Positions 57,050-64,000 of a DNA stretch of 64,000 nucleotides are shown piece after piece. Position 1 is the stretch's first letter, and each line of letters opens with the position of its first letter. The notes beneath the pieces were generated by a model, which made no database searches, had not been told where the DNA came from, and saw only the letters and a program-made list of their open reading frames with translations. Position numbers and translations under genes: made by a program. The DNA comes from Streptomyces sp. NBC_01241 (GTDB lineage Bacteria > Actinomycetota > Actinomycetes > Streptomycetales > Streptomycetaceae): positions 7,288,501 to 7,352,500 of the forward strand of contig NZ_CP108494.1 in assembly GCF_041435435.1 (NCBI RefSeq). Direction: 5' to 3'.

Positions 57050-59089
57050 TTGAAGATCATACGTACCAACGTCAAAGGTCCCATCACAATCAATGTGGTG
57101 GAGACCCCGGAAGACCTCCCCGCCTTCCGCGGATTCGTTCTAAGCAACCCCTTTATGGGGTTCGACACGGAGACGACAGGACTGGACTGGTGGAACGCGG
57201 GAGACGGCTTCCACTGCCGGCTAGCACAGTTTGGTAACCACGACACTGCATGGGTTATCCCGGTAGAACTGGGAGAGCCCTTTGTAAGGGCCGCCAAGTG
57301 GGCTCTGGAGACTGCTAAGCGTCTGGCAGCACAGAACCGCGGGTTTGACATTCACACGGTTGAAGAAGACCTCGGTGTCGATCCCTTCCCCCTGATCAAG
57401 AAGACCTGGGACACCAAGATCCTTGCACACCTCGTGGATGGGAGAGCAGTCAAGGAAGGTGGGATCGGCCTCAAGCTCGAAGAGCTGGTTCCCCACTACA
57501 TCGACGCTGATATGGGCGCGAAGGTCAAGAAGTCCATGACCGAGATTGCCCAGGACATGAACCGTCAGAAGCAAGTTGTTGGATTCAAGGCCAAGAACAA
57601 GGACAAGGAAACCCTGGAGTTCCGATTCTCGGATCACCCTGGACTCACCAAGGAGGATTTGAAGGCTCAGGGGCTCTCGTACATCCGGGAGTGGAAGGAG
57701 GGCATCCATGGGAAGGTTAACAAGGACAACGTTTGGTCCAAGGTGCCTCTCTTCCACGAGGGCTATCTCCTTTACGCCGGCATGGACCCAATCTTCGCTT
57801 TCCGCCTGGTCAACATCCTCTTCCCTCTGATTCCGCGGAGGTCTCTGCATTACGGCCTCATTGGCTGGGAGCACCGGCTTCACTGGGTTACCTACCAGAT
57901 GGAGAGGACGGGCTACCTCGTTGACGAGGAGTACACCAGGGCCCGTATATCGGAACTGGAGGAGGAAGAGGCTCGTCTTCTGGAGATCATCCAGGGGTAT
58001 GGGGTGGAATCCCCTGGCTCCAATGAGCAGTTGGTTGAGGCTCTGGAAGGCTTCGGTGTTGTCCTGAAAGACAGGACTGACCCTACAGAAAGGCACCCTG
58101 AAGGTCAGTACAAGATGGATGAGGCCATCCTCTCCTCCATTGAGCATCCCTTGACTCAAGCTGTCCTGGACTACAAGTCCGCTTCTAAGAAGCGAACTAA
58201 CTGGTTCGAGAAGGCATTGAATTACCGGGACAAGAATGGTCGGGTGCACGTAAGCATCAATTCTCTGCACGCCAGGACATCCCGGATGTCAATTACGGGA
58301 GCTATTCCGGCTCAGACTCTGCCGGCTGGTACCGGCTATGTCCGTCACTGCTTCTTGGCTGATGACCCTGACTTGGATGAGCATGGCAACGTAGTGGAGG
58401 AGTACGTCACTGTCACGGTCGACTTTTCTTCGATGGAGTTGATGTTCCTTGCCGCGGAGTCGGGCGACCGACGAATGCTCAAGGCGTACAACGAAGGGGA
58501 AGACCTACACAACATCACCGCGGCTGGTGCCTTCGGGATGATGGGTTGGGATCCGAATGACAAGGACTCCAAGCATCCCAAGCGTAAGGCAGGAAAGGGC
58601 ACCAACTACACGGTTTGCTTCGGAGGGGGCTGGAATGCTGTCTCCACTCAGTGGGATATTGAAGAGGGAGATGCCAAGAGGGCGGTAAACGGCTTCTGGG
58701 AGACCTTTCCTGCTACCAAGGTGCTGTCCAAAAAGTTCATGGATGAAGCTCGTCAGAACGGCTTTATCTATACGGCCACTGGTCGGCGCATCCTCACGGA
58801 CGAGAAGCGTCCTTACGCCGGCATGAACTACCGCATCCAAGGAACCTGTCGAGACATTATGGCTCGGGCCCTGATCGAGCTGGATAAGGCAGGGTTCACA
58901 CCCTATATGCGTCTCCCTGTACATGACGAAGTTGTGATGTCTGTCCCAAAGTCAAGGGCAGAAGAGATAGCAGCTCAGGTAGCTCAGATCATGTCGTTTA
59001 CCTACAAGGGCCTGACCATTCCTGCGGACTATGAGATTGGTGAGCAGTCATGGGGCTCATGCCTCGATAAGGAAGACTCAAAGCACTAG
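57050..59089 (+). CDS. DNA polymerase I (exonuclease plus polymerase)
   Basis: 679 residues from a TTG with GGGAGG upstream. 3'-5' exonuclease: F-D-T-E-T-T-G-L-D, A-Q-N-R-G-F-D and T-K-I-L-A-H-L. Polymerase: V-D-F-S-S-M-E-L (motif A), K-G-T-N-Y-T-V-C-F-G (motif B) and V-H-D-E-V-V (motif C). There is no 5' nuclease domain. Replicates phage DNA; occupies the place of gp44 in L5. Confidence 0.95.
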   Translation: MKIIRTNVKGPITINVVETPEDLPAFRGFVLSNPFMGFDTETTGLDWWNAGDGFHCRLAQFGNHDTAWVIPVELGEPFVRAAKWALETAKRLAAQNRGFDIHTVEEDLGVDPFPLIKKTWDTKILAHLVDGRAVKEGGIGLKLEELVPHYIDADMGAKVKKSMTEIAQDMNRQKQVVGFKAKNKDKETLEFRFSDHPGLTKEDLKAQGLSYIREWKEGIHGKVNKDNVWSKVPLFHEGYLLYAGMDPIFAFRLVNILFPLIPRRSLHYGLIGWEHRLHWVTYQMERTGYLVDEEYTRARISELEEEEARLLEIIQGYGVESPGSNEQLVEALEGFGVVLKDRTDPTERHPEGQYKMDEAILSSIEHPLTQAVLDYKSASKKRTNWFEKALNYRDKNGRVHVSINSLHARTSRMSITGAIPAQTLPAGTGYVRHCFLADDPDLDEHGNVVEEYVTVTVDFSSMELMFLAAESGDRRMLKAYNEGEDLHNITAAGAFGMMGWDPNDKDSKHPKRKAGKGTNYTVCFGGGWNAVSTQWDIEEGDAKRAVNGFWETFPATKVLSKKFMDEARQNGFIYTATGRRILTDEKRPYAGMNYRIQGTCRDIMARALIELDKAGFTPYMRLPVHDEVVMSVPKSRAEEIAAQVAQIMSFTYKGLTIPADYEIGEQSWGSCLDKEDSKH

Positions 59090-59097
59090 GAGCGCTG

Positions 59098-59340
59098 ATG
59101 GACGAGAACTACAAGGACCAGTTCGAGGCTCTGACTGAGGGCCTGAAGTACGAGAAACTCTATGACGCACTTGCTGACCGAGCTGAGCTTGCTCGGGTCG
59201 CAGCAATGCATTCCGCGGAGATCTACAAGACAGCTCGTAAGGCCGGCCTGTCCCGGAAGTTGGCAGGAGCCATGGCCAAGGATTACTGGGACTACGAGGT
59301 AAAGCCCTCGACCATCTACGTGTACGAGGAGGACGAGTGA
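59098..59340 (+). CDS. hypothetical helical protein
   Basis: 80 residues. A-G-L-S-R-K-L-A-G-A-M-A-K-D-Y-W may be a helix-turn-helix-like stretch. Overlaps the next GTG. Confidence 0.55.
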   Translation: MDENYKDQFEALTEGLKYEKLYDALADRAELARVAAMHSAEIYKTARKAGLSRKLAGAMAKDYWDYEVKPSTIYVYEEDE

Positions 59341-59402
59341 ACGACAACTTTGAGTTCTGGATTGTCGAGCAGTACGTAGACCTAGGAAATGAAACCTTCT
59401 GA
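59337..59402 (+). CDS. 21-residue ORF
   Basis: V-N-D-N-F-E-F-W-I-V-E-Q-Y, GTGA overlap with the gene before. Supported only by its coupling. Confidence 0.3.
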   Translation: MNDNFEFWIVEQYVDLGNETF

Positions 59403-59403
59403 C

Positions 59404-59463
59404 ATGAGAAGGGTCGCCTCCTTCTTCGAGAAGGAGCTAGTCCGACTGACAGAGCCAATATGA
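59404..59463 (+). CDS. 19-residue ORF
   Basis: M-R-R-V-A-S-F-F-E-K-E-L-V-R-L-T. One base after the preceding stop; overlaps the next ATG. Low support. Confidence 0.25.
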   Translation: MRRVASFFEKELVRLTEPI

Positions 59464-59570
59464 ATGTCAAGGCTCATCATGTCGGTTGTCGGGACATCAA
59501 GAAGCACGGAGGTCGGTACCGAATCCGTGTCGTCAAGGAAGAGACCTGGTACGACTCTGCGGGGATCTGA
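59460..59570 (+). CDS. 36-residue basic ORF
   Basis: M-N-V-K-A-H-H-V-G-C-R-D-I-K-K-H-G-G-R-Y; coupled to the ORFs before and after. Function unknown. Confidence 0.4.
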   Translation: MNVKAHHVGCRDIKKHGGRYRIRVVKEETWYDSAGI

Positions 59571-59572
59571 CG

Positions 59573-59695
59573 ATGTGCCAATGCCGGAATGGTTACGAGT
59601 GCCAACATCGGTGCTGGTTTTGTAGTGAGTTCAAAGAGGACGGGTGCGCTGAGTGGTGCCACATCCGTCCATTCGAAGGTGGGGATGGCCAGTGA
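59573..59695 (+). CDS. 40-residue Cys/His-rich mini-protein
   Basis: Eight cysteines and two histidines: M-C-Q-C-R, Y-E-C-Q-H-R-C-W-F-C, D-G-C-A-E-W-C-H. Enough ligands for two zinc sites. GTGA overlap with the next gene. Confidence 0.6.
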   Translation: MCQCRNGYECQHRCWFCSEFKEDGCAEWCHIRPFEGGDGQ

Positions 59696-59838
59696 CTGAC
59701 GCGATGAAGGACTACTACAAGGCCAAGGCTGAAAGGCTTCAGTCTCAGATTGACCGCATCAGAGATGCGTATACCAAAGCAGAGACTGACTACGACTTCA
59801 GCGAGCAGGTTTACGCAATCCTAACGGAGGATCAGTGA
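59692..59838 (+). CDS. 48-residue coiled-coil-like protein
   Basis: K-A-K-A-E-R-L-Q-S-Q-I-D-R-I-R-D-A is a heptad-like helix. GTG and downstream GTGA overlaps. Confidence 0.55.
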   Translation: MTDAMKDYYKAKAERLQSQIDRIRDAYTKAETDYDFSEQVYAILTEDQ

Positions 59839-60242
59839 GCAATGAGCGACTTGACTGGACCCTCTATTTCTTGGGCATCGCTGATGCCGTGGCAGCGCGA
59901 GGTGATTGCCTCCGTTGCCGGGTTGGAGCCGTTCTCGTTGGAGCGGACCATCGAATCCGATCGACGGGGTACAACGGCTCATATCCAGGAGGCCCGTCTT
60001 GTGGCCGTGGGGAATGCCCACGGTGTCTCTCGGAAGTCCCGTCCGGGACGGGTTATGAGGACTGTATTGAGGTCCACGCAGAAGCCAACGCTCTCCTATA
60101 CGCGTCCTGGGAGGATTGCCAGGGCTCGACGCTCTACGTGACCCGAAAGCCCTGTAAGGACTGTTCAAAGTTGATTCGAGCCTCAGGCGTTGTAAAGGTC
60201 GTCTGGGAAGACGGACTAGGGATACACAAGGTGATTCTCTGA
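59835..60242 (+). CDS. deoxycytidylate deaminase
   Basis: 135 residues. V-H-A-E-A-N-A (zinc ligand and catalytic Glu) and R-K-P-C-K-D-C-S-K form the cytidine-deaminase site; G-Y-N-G-S is the substrate loop. Makes dUMP for ThyX. An operator copy lies at the codons for K-L-I-R-A, next to the zinc motif. Confidence 0.9.
   Translation: MSNERLDWTLYFLGIADAVAARGDCLRCRVGAVLVGADHRIRSTGYNGSYPGGPSCGRGECPRCLSEVPSGTGYEDCIEVHAEANALLYASWEDCQGSTLYVTRKPCKDCSKLIRASGVVKVVWEDGLGIHKVIL
60170..60182 (+). promoter_or_regulatory. operator-like element inside the deaminase gene
   Basis: GTTGATTCGAGCC: 12 of 13 bases as consensus. No -10 box. Confidence 0.5.
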
Positions 60243-60607
60243 TGTTCACAGTTATCGTGACTGGCAGTCGGGATTACAAGAATTGGGAAGCTGTCTGGGG
60301 GGAGCTGGATTCCCTATATGAAGAGCACAAGGATCTATTGGTAGTTCACGGAGGCTGCCCCACAGGAGCTGACCATTACGCAGAGGAATGGGTTCGGAGT
60401 TGGTACTACCCCCTCAAGGTTGGTCAGCGTGTCTTCTCTGCTGACTGGACACTTCACGGTAAGGCTGCTGGGCCTATCCGGAACAGGGAGATGGCTCAGG
60501 CCGGCGCTGATCTCTGCCTGGCCTTCCCTCTCGGGGAGTCCCGCGGTACCTGGAACTGTGTCAACGAGTGCAAGAAGGTCGGAATCCCCGTGAAGGTGGT
60601 GCAGTGA
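60242..60607 (+). CDS. DUF2493 / SLOG-family protein
   Basis: 121 residues. V-T-G-S-R-D-Y near the start, V-H-G-G-C-P-T-G-A-D and A-G-P-I-R-N-R-E-M are the SLOG nucleotide-binding motifs. The family binds a nucleotide-derived ligand; its role in phages is unknown. Confidence 0.85.
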   Translation: MFTVIVTGSRDYKNWEAVWGELDSLYEEHKDLLVVHGGCPTGADHYAEEWVRSWYYPLKVGQRVFSADWTLHGKAAGPIRNREMAQAGADLCLAFPLGESRGTWNCVNECKKVGIPVKVVQ

Positions 60608-60798
60608 TGACTGACAGTAAGAAGACCCTGACCTTGACCATTGAGGTCTATTACGAAGGGGACTATTACTCCGCAGACGAGGTTCTAGGGGTAACGGAAG
60701 ACTGGATTGGTGGAGGCTTCTGCGACCGTGATGACCTCCGCGGTTGGAAAGTTGTTTCCCATTCGGTCGTAGAGGAGGGAATTGAAGATGACATCTAA
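60607..60798 (+). CDS. hypothetical small protein
   Basis: 63 residues, beta-rich (L-T-L-T-I-E-V-Y-Y-E-G-D-Y-Y-S). ATG overlaps the stop upstream. Confidence 0.5.
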   Translation: MTDSKKTLTLTIEVYYEGDYYSADEVLGVTEDWIGGGFCDRDDLRGWKVVSHSVVEEGIEDDI

Positions 60799-60964
60799 CG
60801 AGCTTGACCCGAGCCGGCTGGAGTCGGCTCTCCGGATGTACGTGTCAGAGCTGGACTACGACATCCACAAGGGTATTGAGAACGGCGAGGAAGACGGACT
60901 GGACCACTATTCCGAGGAAGTTGACTACTTCCTTCGGTGCTGGGAAACGGCAGTGGAGAGCTGA
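60788..60964 (+). CDS. hypothetical acidic protein
   Basis: 58 residues, helical and acidic. GAGGAGGG 8 nt upstream of the ATG; ATG of the next gene overlaps its stop. Confidence 0.5.
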   Translation: MTSNELDPSRLESALRMYVSELDYDIHKGIENGEEDGLDHYSEEVDYFLRCWETAVES

Positions 60965-61164
60965 TGGGTAGAGAAGAGGGTCTTCCTGGACGCCAACTGG
61001 TTGTCTCCGCGGTGCCAGGGCGAAAGGGCAAGTGGCTCTGCACAGTGAACGGTCCCGTCTTTCATAGCCTGGCCAAGTTCAGGGATGAAGACGCTGTTGA
61101 GGAGTTCTTCAAGTGGGTCACTGAGAACGAGGGCAAGACTCTGGAGAGAGGGGTGGATGAGTGA
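60964..61164 (+). CDS. hypothetical small protein
   Basis: 66 residues. Q-L-V-V-S-A-V-P-G-R-K-G-K-W-L-C-T-V-N and a helical end. Overlaps neighbours on both sides. Confidence 0.5.
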   Translation: MGREEGLPGRQLVVSAVPGRKGKWLCTVNGPVFHSLAKFRDEDAVEEFFKWVTENEGKTLERGVDE

Positions 61165-61340
61165 TGACCAAGAACCAAGTAGCCGGTAGTGCCGTACTGT
61201 CCATCATCCCTATAGGAATGCTGACCCTCGCAATCCTTACGGGATCGGTTGGTGAGTTTCTGGTAGGCACGGGTATCACCGTGGTCGTAGCGTCTATCGT
61301 GTTTGTTGGCACTGGGTTTCTGAACGACTGGGGCAGGTGA
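61164..61340 (+). CDS. 58-residue membrane protein
   Basis: Two hydrophobic helices (V-L-S-I-I-P-I-G-M-L-T-L-A-I-L and I-T-V-V-V-A-S-I-V-F-V). ATG shares bases with the previous stop. Role unknown. Confidence 0.6.
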   Translation: MTKNQVAGSAVLSIIPIGMLTLAILTGSVGEFLVGTGITVVVASIVFVGTGFLNDWGR

Positions 61341-61346
61341 GGTGAA

Positions 61347-61454
61347 GTGAGCCAAGAGGAGTGGATCAAGCAGTTCTCCAGCCAAGCCCCTGCCCTTCCT
61401 GAGGTTGTTCTGAACCGTGCCCTTGCTCAGTTTGGTGTGAAGATTAAGAAGTAG
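61347..61454 (+). CDS. 35-residue att-proximal protein, copy 2
   Basis: V-S-Q-E-E-W-I-K-Q-F ... Q-A-P-A-L-P-E-V ... N-R-A-L-A: paralogue of the 36-residue protein at 7136. AGGTGAGGTG upstream. Last gene of the rightward early module. Confidence 0.65.
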   Translation: MSQEEWIKQFSSQAPALPEVVLNRALAQFGVKIKK

Positions 61455-61472
61455 TTGCTGAGACAGAAGAAG

Positions 61473-61508
61473 GCCCCTCTCCCCGTCTGGGGGAGAGGGG
61501 CTATTTCT
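61473..61508 (+). terminator. intrinsic terminator before integrase
   Basis: GCCCCTCTCCCC-GTCT-GGGGGAGAGGGGC followed by TATTTCT. It separates the early module from the convergent integrase. Confidence 0.9.
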
Positions 61509-63003
61509 ATTGCTCCTTGAAGACCGGTGTCAGTCGACTGTGGTCGATCCCTCTGGTTACCTTCCCGCCGGCAGTGCCCTTTCCTGTGGACACCATGACC
61601 GCGGACAGGACACTGAGGATAACTTCCCGCTGCCTCTCGATGGAAAGCTTGTCCCAGCCTCCCTTGATGACCTCAAGGCTCGGGGGCTTGGTGGGGCGAG
61701 CCAGGGCTACCGCCCTCTCTCCTCTGAGCTGATCAATCTCCCCCTCCAGCTTCTCCCTGCCGAGGATGTAGGAGGTTGTTTTGATCTTGTCTGCCTTCCA
61801 GAGCTGGTGAAACTCTGCGAACTCCTTCTCCAGAGCTGCCAGTTCAGCAGCCTTCTCCCACTTGGGGCCGACCTCTTCGGTCTCCTTCTGAGCTGTAGCA
61901 GCCATCAGGACATCAGAGACGAGTCCGCGGACAGCGTCCTCGGAGTGTTTCCGGGAGATGGTGATGTTTCCACATCCGCCGGCGTCCTTGGCGCACCTGT
62001 ACTTCGGGTACTTCCGGGAGGAGTTGGCCGCCACCATGCGCGTCCCACAGACACCACACCGGAGGATGCCCGAGAGGATCGAACGGACCGTGTTGTGCCC
62101 AGGACCGACCTTCGTTCTGTTGGCTCCTGGCCCCTCAAGGGTCTTCTTGACAGCCAGCCACTTGTCTACGGTCCACGGGGCCTTCCATGGCCCCTTGACG
62201 TAGTTGCCCTCCTCGTCTTTCAGGGGCTCCCCGCGGAACTGTCTGATACCTGCGTTCCTGGGGTTGAGGAGGATGCGTTGGACACTGGAGCGGACGAATG
62301 GCTTCCCAGTCCTTCCTACAAAGCCTTGATCCCTCAGCCAGTCCATGACCGTGGTCACGGAGTCCCCTTTGAGAACCTTCTCTGCCATGTCGTCCAGAGC
62401 CTTCTTCTCCTTGGGACGGAGAGTCAGCCTGTCATCCTCCCAGCCGAAGGGCCGCGGTCCGCCGGCCATCTCGCCCGCGTAAGCCATGCGTTCCATCTCT
62501 CGCTTCAAGCGACGAGACATGTCCTCACTGCTCTTGTTGGCCACGCTGACCATGATCCGAGCAGAGAAGCGACCATCACCTGTGGTCAGGTCAAAGTTCT
62601 GGCCAGACAGGGTATGGAAGACCAGTCCACTGTTGGGCTTCTCGTAGTGATCAATGAGCCGCTCAAGGTCTTTGGGCTGCCTGAAGAGCCTGTCAATGTC
62701 GTAGGCAAGGACCCCTCCCAGAGAGCCCACACCCATGTCCTTGAGCATCTCTTCAAACTTCTTGCGCTTCACGTTACGCTTGAAGGCGCTCAGGTTGTTG
62801 TCCTCGTAGAAGACGACAGGCTGACCCGGGAGCAGCCTGTCAGCAAGCTGGATCACATCCTCCTTCTGCTTGAGGACACCCTTCCTCTCCCTCTCCTTGG
62901 CCTCCTCTGGTGTCAAGGCCCCGATCTTGACTAGGTTCTTGATCTCTGCCAGGTCGGCATCTGACATACGCAGGTAGCCGGCCAACGGCCGTGTGTCCCC
63001 CAT
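61507..63003 (-). CDS. int: large serine integrase
   Basis: 498 residues from the ATG at 63003; the in-frame start at 63105 would cross the att site. Y-L-R-M-S-D-A-D has the catalytic Ser, A-Y-D-I-D-R-L-F-R-Q and the M-V-S-V-A-N-K-S-S-E segment are in the resolvase domain. The recombinase domain (P-F-G-W-E ... V-R-S-S-V-Q-R-I-L-L-N-P) and zinc ribbon (C-G-V-C-G ... R-C ... G-C-G) follow, then a coiled coil. It inserts the phage into the IMPase gene. Confidence 0.95.
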   Translation of the reverse strand: MGDTRPLAGYLRMSDADLAEIKNLVKIGALTPEEAKERERKGVLKQKEDVIQLADRLLPGQPVVFYEDNNLSAFKRNVKRKKFEEMLKDMGVGSLGGVLAYDIDRLFRQPKDLERLIDHYEKPNSGLVFHTLSGQNFDLTTGDGRFSARIMVSVANKSSEDMSRRLKREMERMAYAGEMAGGPRPFGWEDDRLTLRPKEKKALDDMAEKVLKGDSVTTVMDWLRDQGFVGRTGKPFVRSSVQRILLNPRNAGIRQFRGEPLKDEEGNYVKGPWKAPWTVDKWLAVKKTLEGPGANRTKVGPGHNTVRSILSGILRCGVCGTRMVAANSSRKYPKYRCAKDAGGCGNITISRKHSEDAVRGLVSDVLMAATAQKETEEVGPKWEKAAELAALEKEFAEFHQLWKADKIKTTSYILGREKLEGEIDQLRGERAVALARPTKPPSLEVIKGGWDKLSIERQREVILSVLSAVMVSTGKGTAGGKVTRGIDHSRLTPVFKEQ

Positions 63004-63084
63004 GACTTCCCTCCCGATGTGGTTGCACGCGAGGCGTGCTAAGGGCATCATAGAGGTAGATGGTGCTTCTCGCGTTCGTTCCCT

Positions 63085-63090
63085 TGGGAG
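63085..63090. other. attR core (TGGGAG)
   Basis: TGGGAG at the phage-host junction, 82 bp upstream of the integrase start. The host side continues in frame with the IMPase. Confidence 0.85.
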
Positions 63091-63264
63091 TACGCCTGGG
63101 ACCACGCGGCAGGGCTGCTCCTGGTCACCGAGGCGGGCGGCACGCAGGCCACGCTCTCCGGCGCCCCGTTCCGCATCACCGGCGGCAACGCCCTGCCGTT
63201 CACGGCGGCCCGCGACGAGGCGACCGCCGAACGCGTCCTTCAGGCACTGCGCGACGGCGCCTGA
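63085..63264 (+). pseudogene. inositol monophosphatase family protein, 3' part
   Basis: 59 codons and a stop: W-E-Y-A-W-D-H-A-A-G-L-L-L-V-T-E-A-G-G, the C-terminal metal and substrate motif of the family, then the usual G-G-N end. It has no start of its own in the lysogen. Confidence 0.9.
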
Positions 63265-63320
63265 CCGCCCCGCTCACGCCGCGCCGCTGCCACGCCCGAA
63301 CACGCACTGCAGTCGGGCGA

Positions 63321-63998
63321 TCACAGTCGGCCCCCGCTCTCCGCGACGCCCGCAGCGAGCGCCGACCGTACGTCCCGTACCAGCTCAGCGGCCCGCTCCA
63401 CCGCCGCCGCGTCCAGCCCTCGCAGCGCCGAGTCGATCCGTCCGGCGAAGCCCACCGGCGTGTCCGGCAGGGTGGCCGCCGCGGCCGACGCACCCTTCTC
63501 GTTGAGGCACCAGGTGCGGTGGTGGGCGTGGAGGGACTGCGCGAGGATGCCGAACGCCCGCGACAGGCACAGGGCGACATGGAGCGTGTCACCGGTGGGG
63601 GCCGACTTGCGGGCGGCGTCCACCGAGAAGCCGGCTTCCCACGCGGCTTCGACGAGCGCGGTGCGCAGCGGCTCCGGATAGGTACGAGTTTCCCGCTGAA
63701 GCGCAGTCAACTCGCCTCGGGGATCAGCGAGTACGCGGCCGAGCGCGACCTCTCCGGGATACGCGGGCGACCAGAACCCGAGCGGATGTCCCGGCTGCAT
63801 GCCCACTTCGTAGCGTCCCTCGCGGCAGTCCGCCCAGACCGCCTCGACCCGGTCCAGATCGCGCAGGATCCAGTCCACCGGGACGCCGTCCACCCGCAGC
63901 CACGCCCCGCCGTCGACCCACGGACCCCAGCCGCCGGGACCCGCGACCTCGGCCGGAGAGCCCTGTACTTCGGACGCCAGCGCGGTCAGCGCGGCCAG
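63321..63998 (-). CDS. nucleotidyltransferase-domain protein, N-terminus cut by window edge
   Basis: The frame stays open to the right edge. Visible: G-G-A-W-L-R-V-D-G-V-P-V-D-W-I-L-R-D, a strand with Asp as in MNT-type nucleotidyltransferases, then a helical C-terminal domain. Typical of Streptomyces nucleotidyltransferase proteins of unknown substrate. The GS-type active-site motif would be upstream, outside the window. Confidence 0.6.
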   Translation of the reverse strand: MAALTALASEVQGSPAEVAGPGGWGPWVDGGAWLRVDGVPVDWILRDLDRVEAVWADCREGRYEVGMQPGHPLGFWSPAYPGEVALGRVLADPRGELTALQRETRTYPEPLRTALVEAAWEAGFSVDAARKSAPTGDTLHVALCLSRAFGILAQSLHAHHRTWCLNEKGASAAAATLPDTPVGFAGRIDSALRGLDAAAVERAAELVRDVRSALAAGVAESGGRL

Positions 63999-64000
63999 GT

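Larger units (their letters stand above)
7084..63090. mobile_element. complete temperate siphophage prophage, about 56.0 kb
   Basis: Bounded by the att cores inside a split IMPase gene, with a serine integrase at the right edge. It holds a full morphogenesis module, lysis genes, a replication and nucleotide-metabolism module and immunity candidates, with no disabled essential gene seen. Base composition is distinctly lower in GC than the host flanks. It looks inducible. The early gene order parallels L5/Bxb1-type phages; R4-like Streptomyces phages are a plausible closer relative, which I cannot test here. Confidence 0.95.

Noticed and set aside
57221..58270. 349-residue - strand ORF opposite DNA polymerase
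   Set aside because: Antisense shadow of the exonuclease and polymerase codons with no start signal.
61510..62934. 474-residue + strand ORF opposite integrase
   Set aside because: Shadow of the integrase codons; no start signal and lies behind a terminator.
7084..63090. Frequent CCGCGG and GCCGGC hexamers as a special signal
   Set aside because: They look common across the whole prophage but without a strand or gene pattern; I did not count them against a composition model, so nothing can be claimed.
63001..63105. Integrase start at 63105
   Set aside because: It would place the first codons across the attR core in host DNA; the ATG at 63003 begins the family-typical N-terminus.

Overview
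The window is high-GC actinobacterial chromosome, almost certainly Streptomyces, carrying one complete integrated temperate siphophage of about 56.0 kb. The host flanks (1-7083 and 63091-64000) have very GC-rich third codon positions. The prophage is clearly lower in GC. It splits an inositol-monophosphatase-family gene: the 5' part is at 6436-7086 and the 3' part at 63085-63264. The shared core TGGGAG (7084-7089 and 63085-63090) marks attL and attR.

Left host flank: the end of a zinc-ribbon/OB-fold protein, an M20 amidohydrolase, and a small RiPP (azole or thiopeptide-like) cluster. The cluster has a Ser/Thr/Cys-rich precursor peptide, a YcaO cyclodehydratase, an ABC permease and ATPase, and an M50 protease remnant. 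YcaO and the ATPase each carry a single-base frameshift and the M50 gene lacks its N-terminus, so the cluster looks decayed or misassembled.

Prophage, left to right. (a) 7.1-9.8 kb: att-proximal small genes, a HTH/DUF5919-type regulator, three overlapping zinc-ribbon mini-proteins and a GntR regulator with two partner genes. (b) 9.8-11.2 kb: an ORF-free block with iteron-like ATTCATTC repeats and a candidate structured RNA. (c) 11.2-17.7 kb: a + strand operon series of small genes ending in a DUF3987-type helicase/primase-like protein. (d) 17.8-40.7 kb, - strand: lysis, tail, head and packaging genes (holin-like, endolysin, tail tip with a GDPD domain, tape measure, frameshifted G/GT chaperones, capsid, scaffold, portal, terminases, HNH), plus a tRNA with anticodon CAT. 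(e) 40.7-41.3 kb: divergent ORF-free region, the likely cos end. (f) 41.3-61.5 kb, + strand: early genes, comprising an HTH repressor candidate, a RecB-like nuclease, DnaB-like ATPase, endonuclease VII, split primase, metallophosphoesterase, class II ribonucleotide reductase, ThyX, DNA polymerase I, dCMP deaminase and many mini-genes. (g) a serine integrase (61507-63003, -) beside attR. The order of the early genes matches the right arm of L5/Bxb1-type (cluster A) mycobacteriophages.

The most striking feature is a 13-bp asymmetric element, consensus GTTGATTCGAGAC, present at 16 places. It always points in the direction of local transcription (13 on + in rightward regions, 3 on - in leftward regions). 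Several copies form the -35 box of a promoter with a 16-17 bp spacer to a -10 box; others lie in leaders or inside genes. This is the architecture of an L5-type operator/stoperator immunity system with an unrelated sequence. Two of these promoters are also abutted by TGTGA-N6-TCAC[A/G] sites resembling Crp sites.
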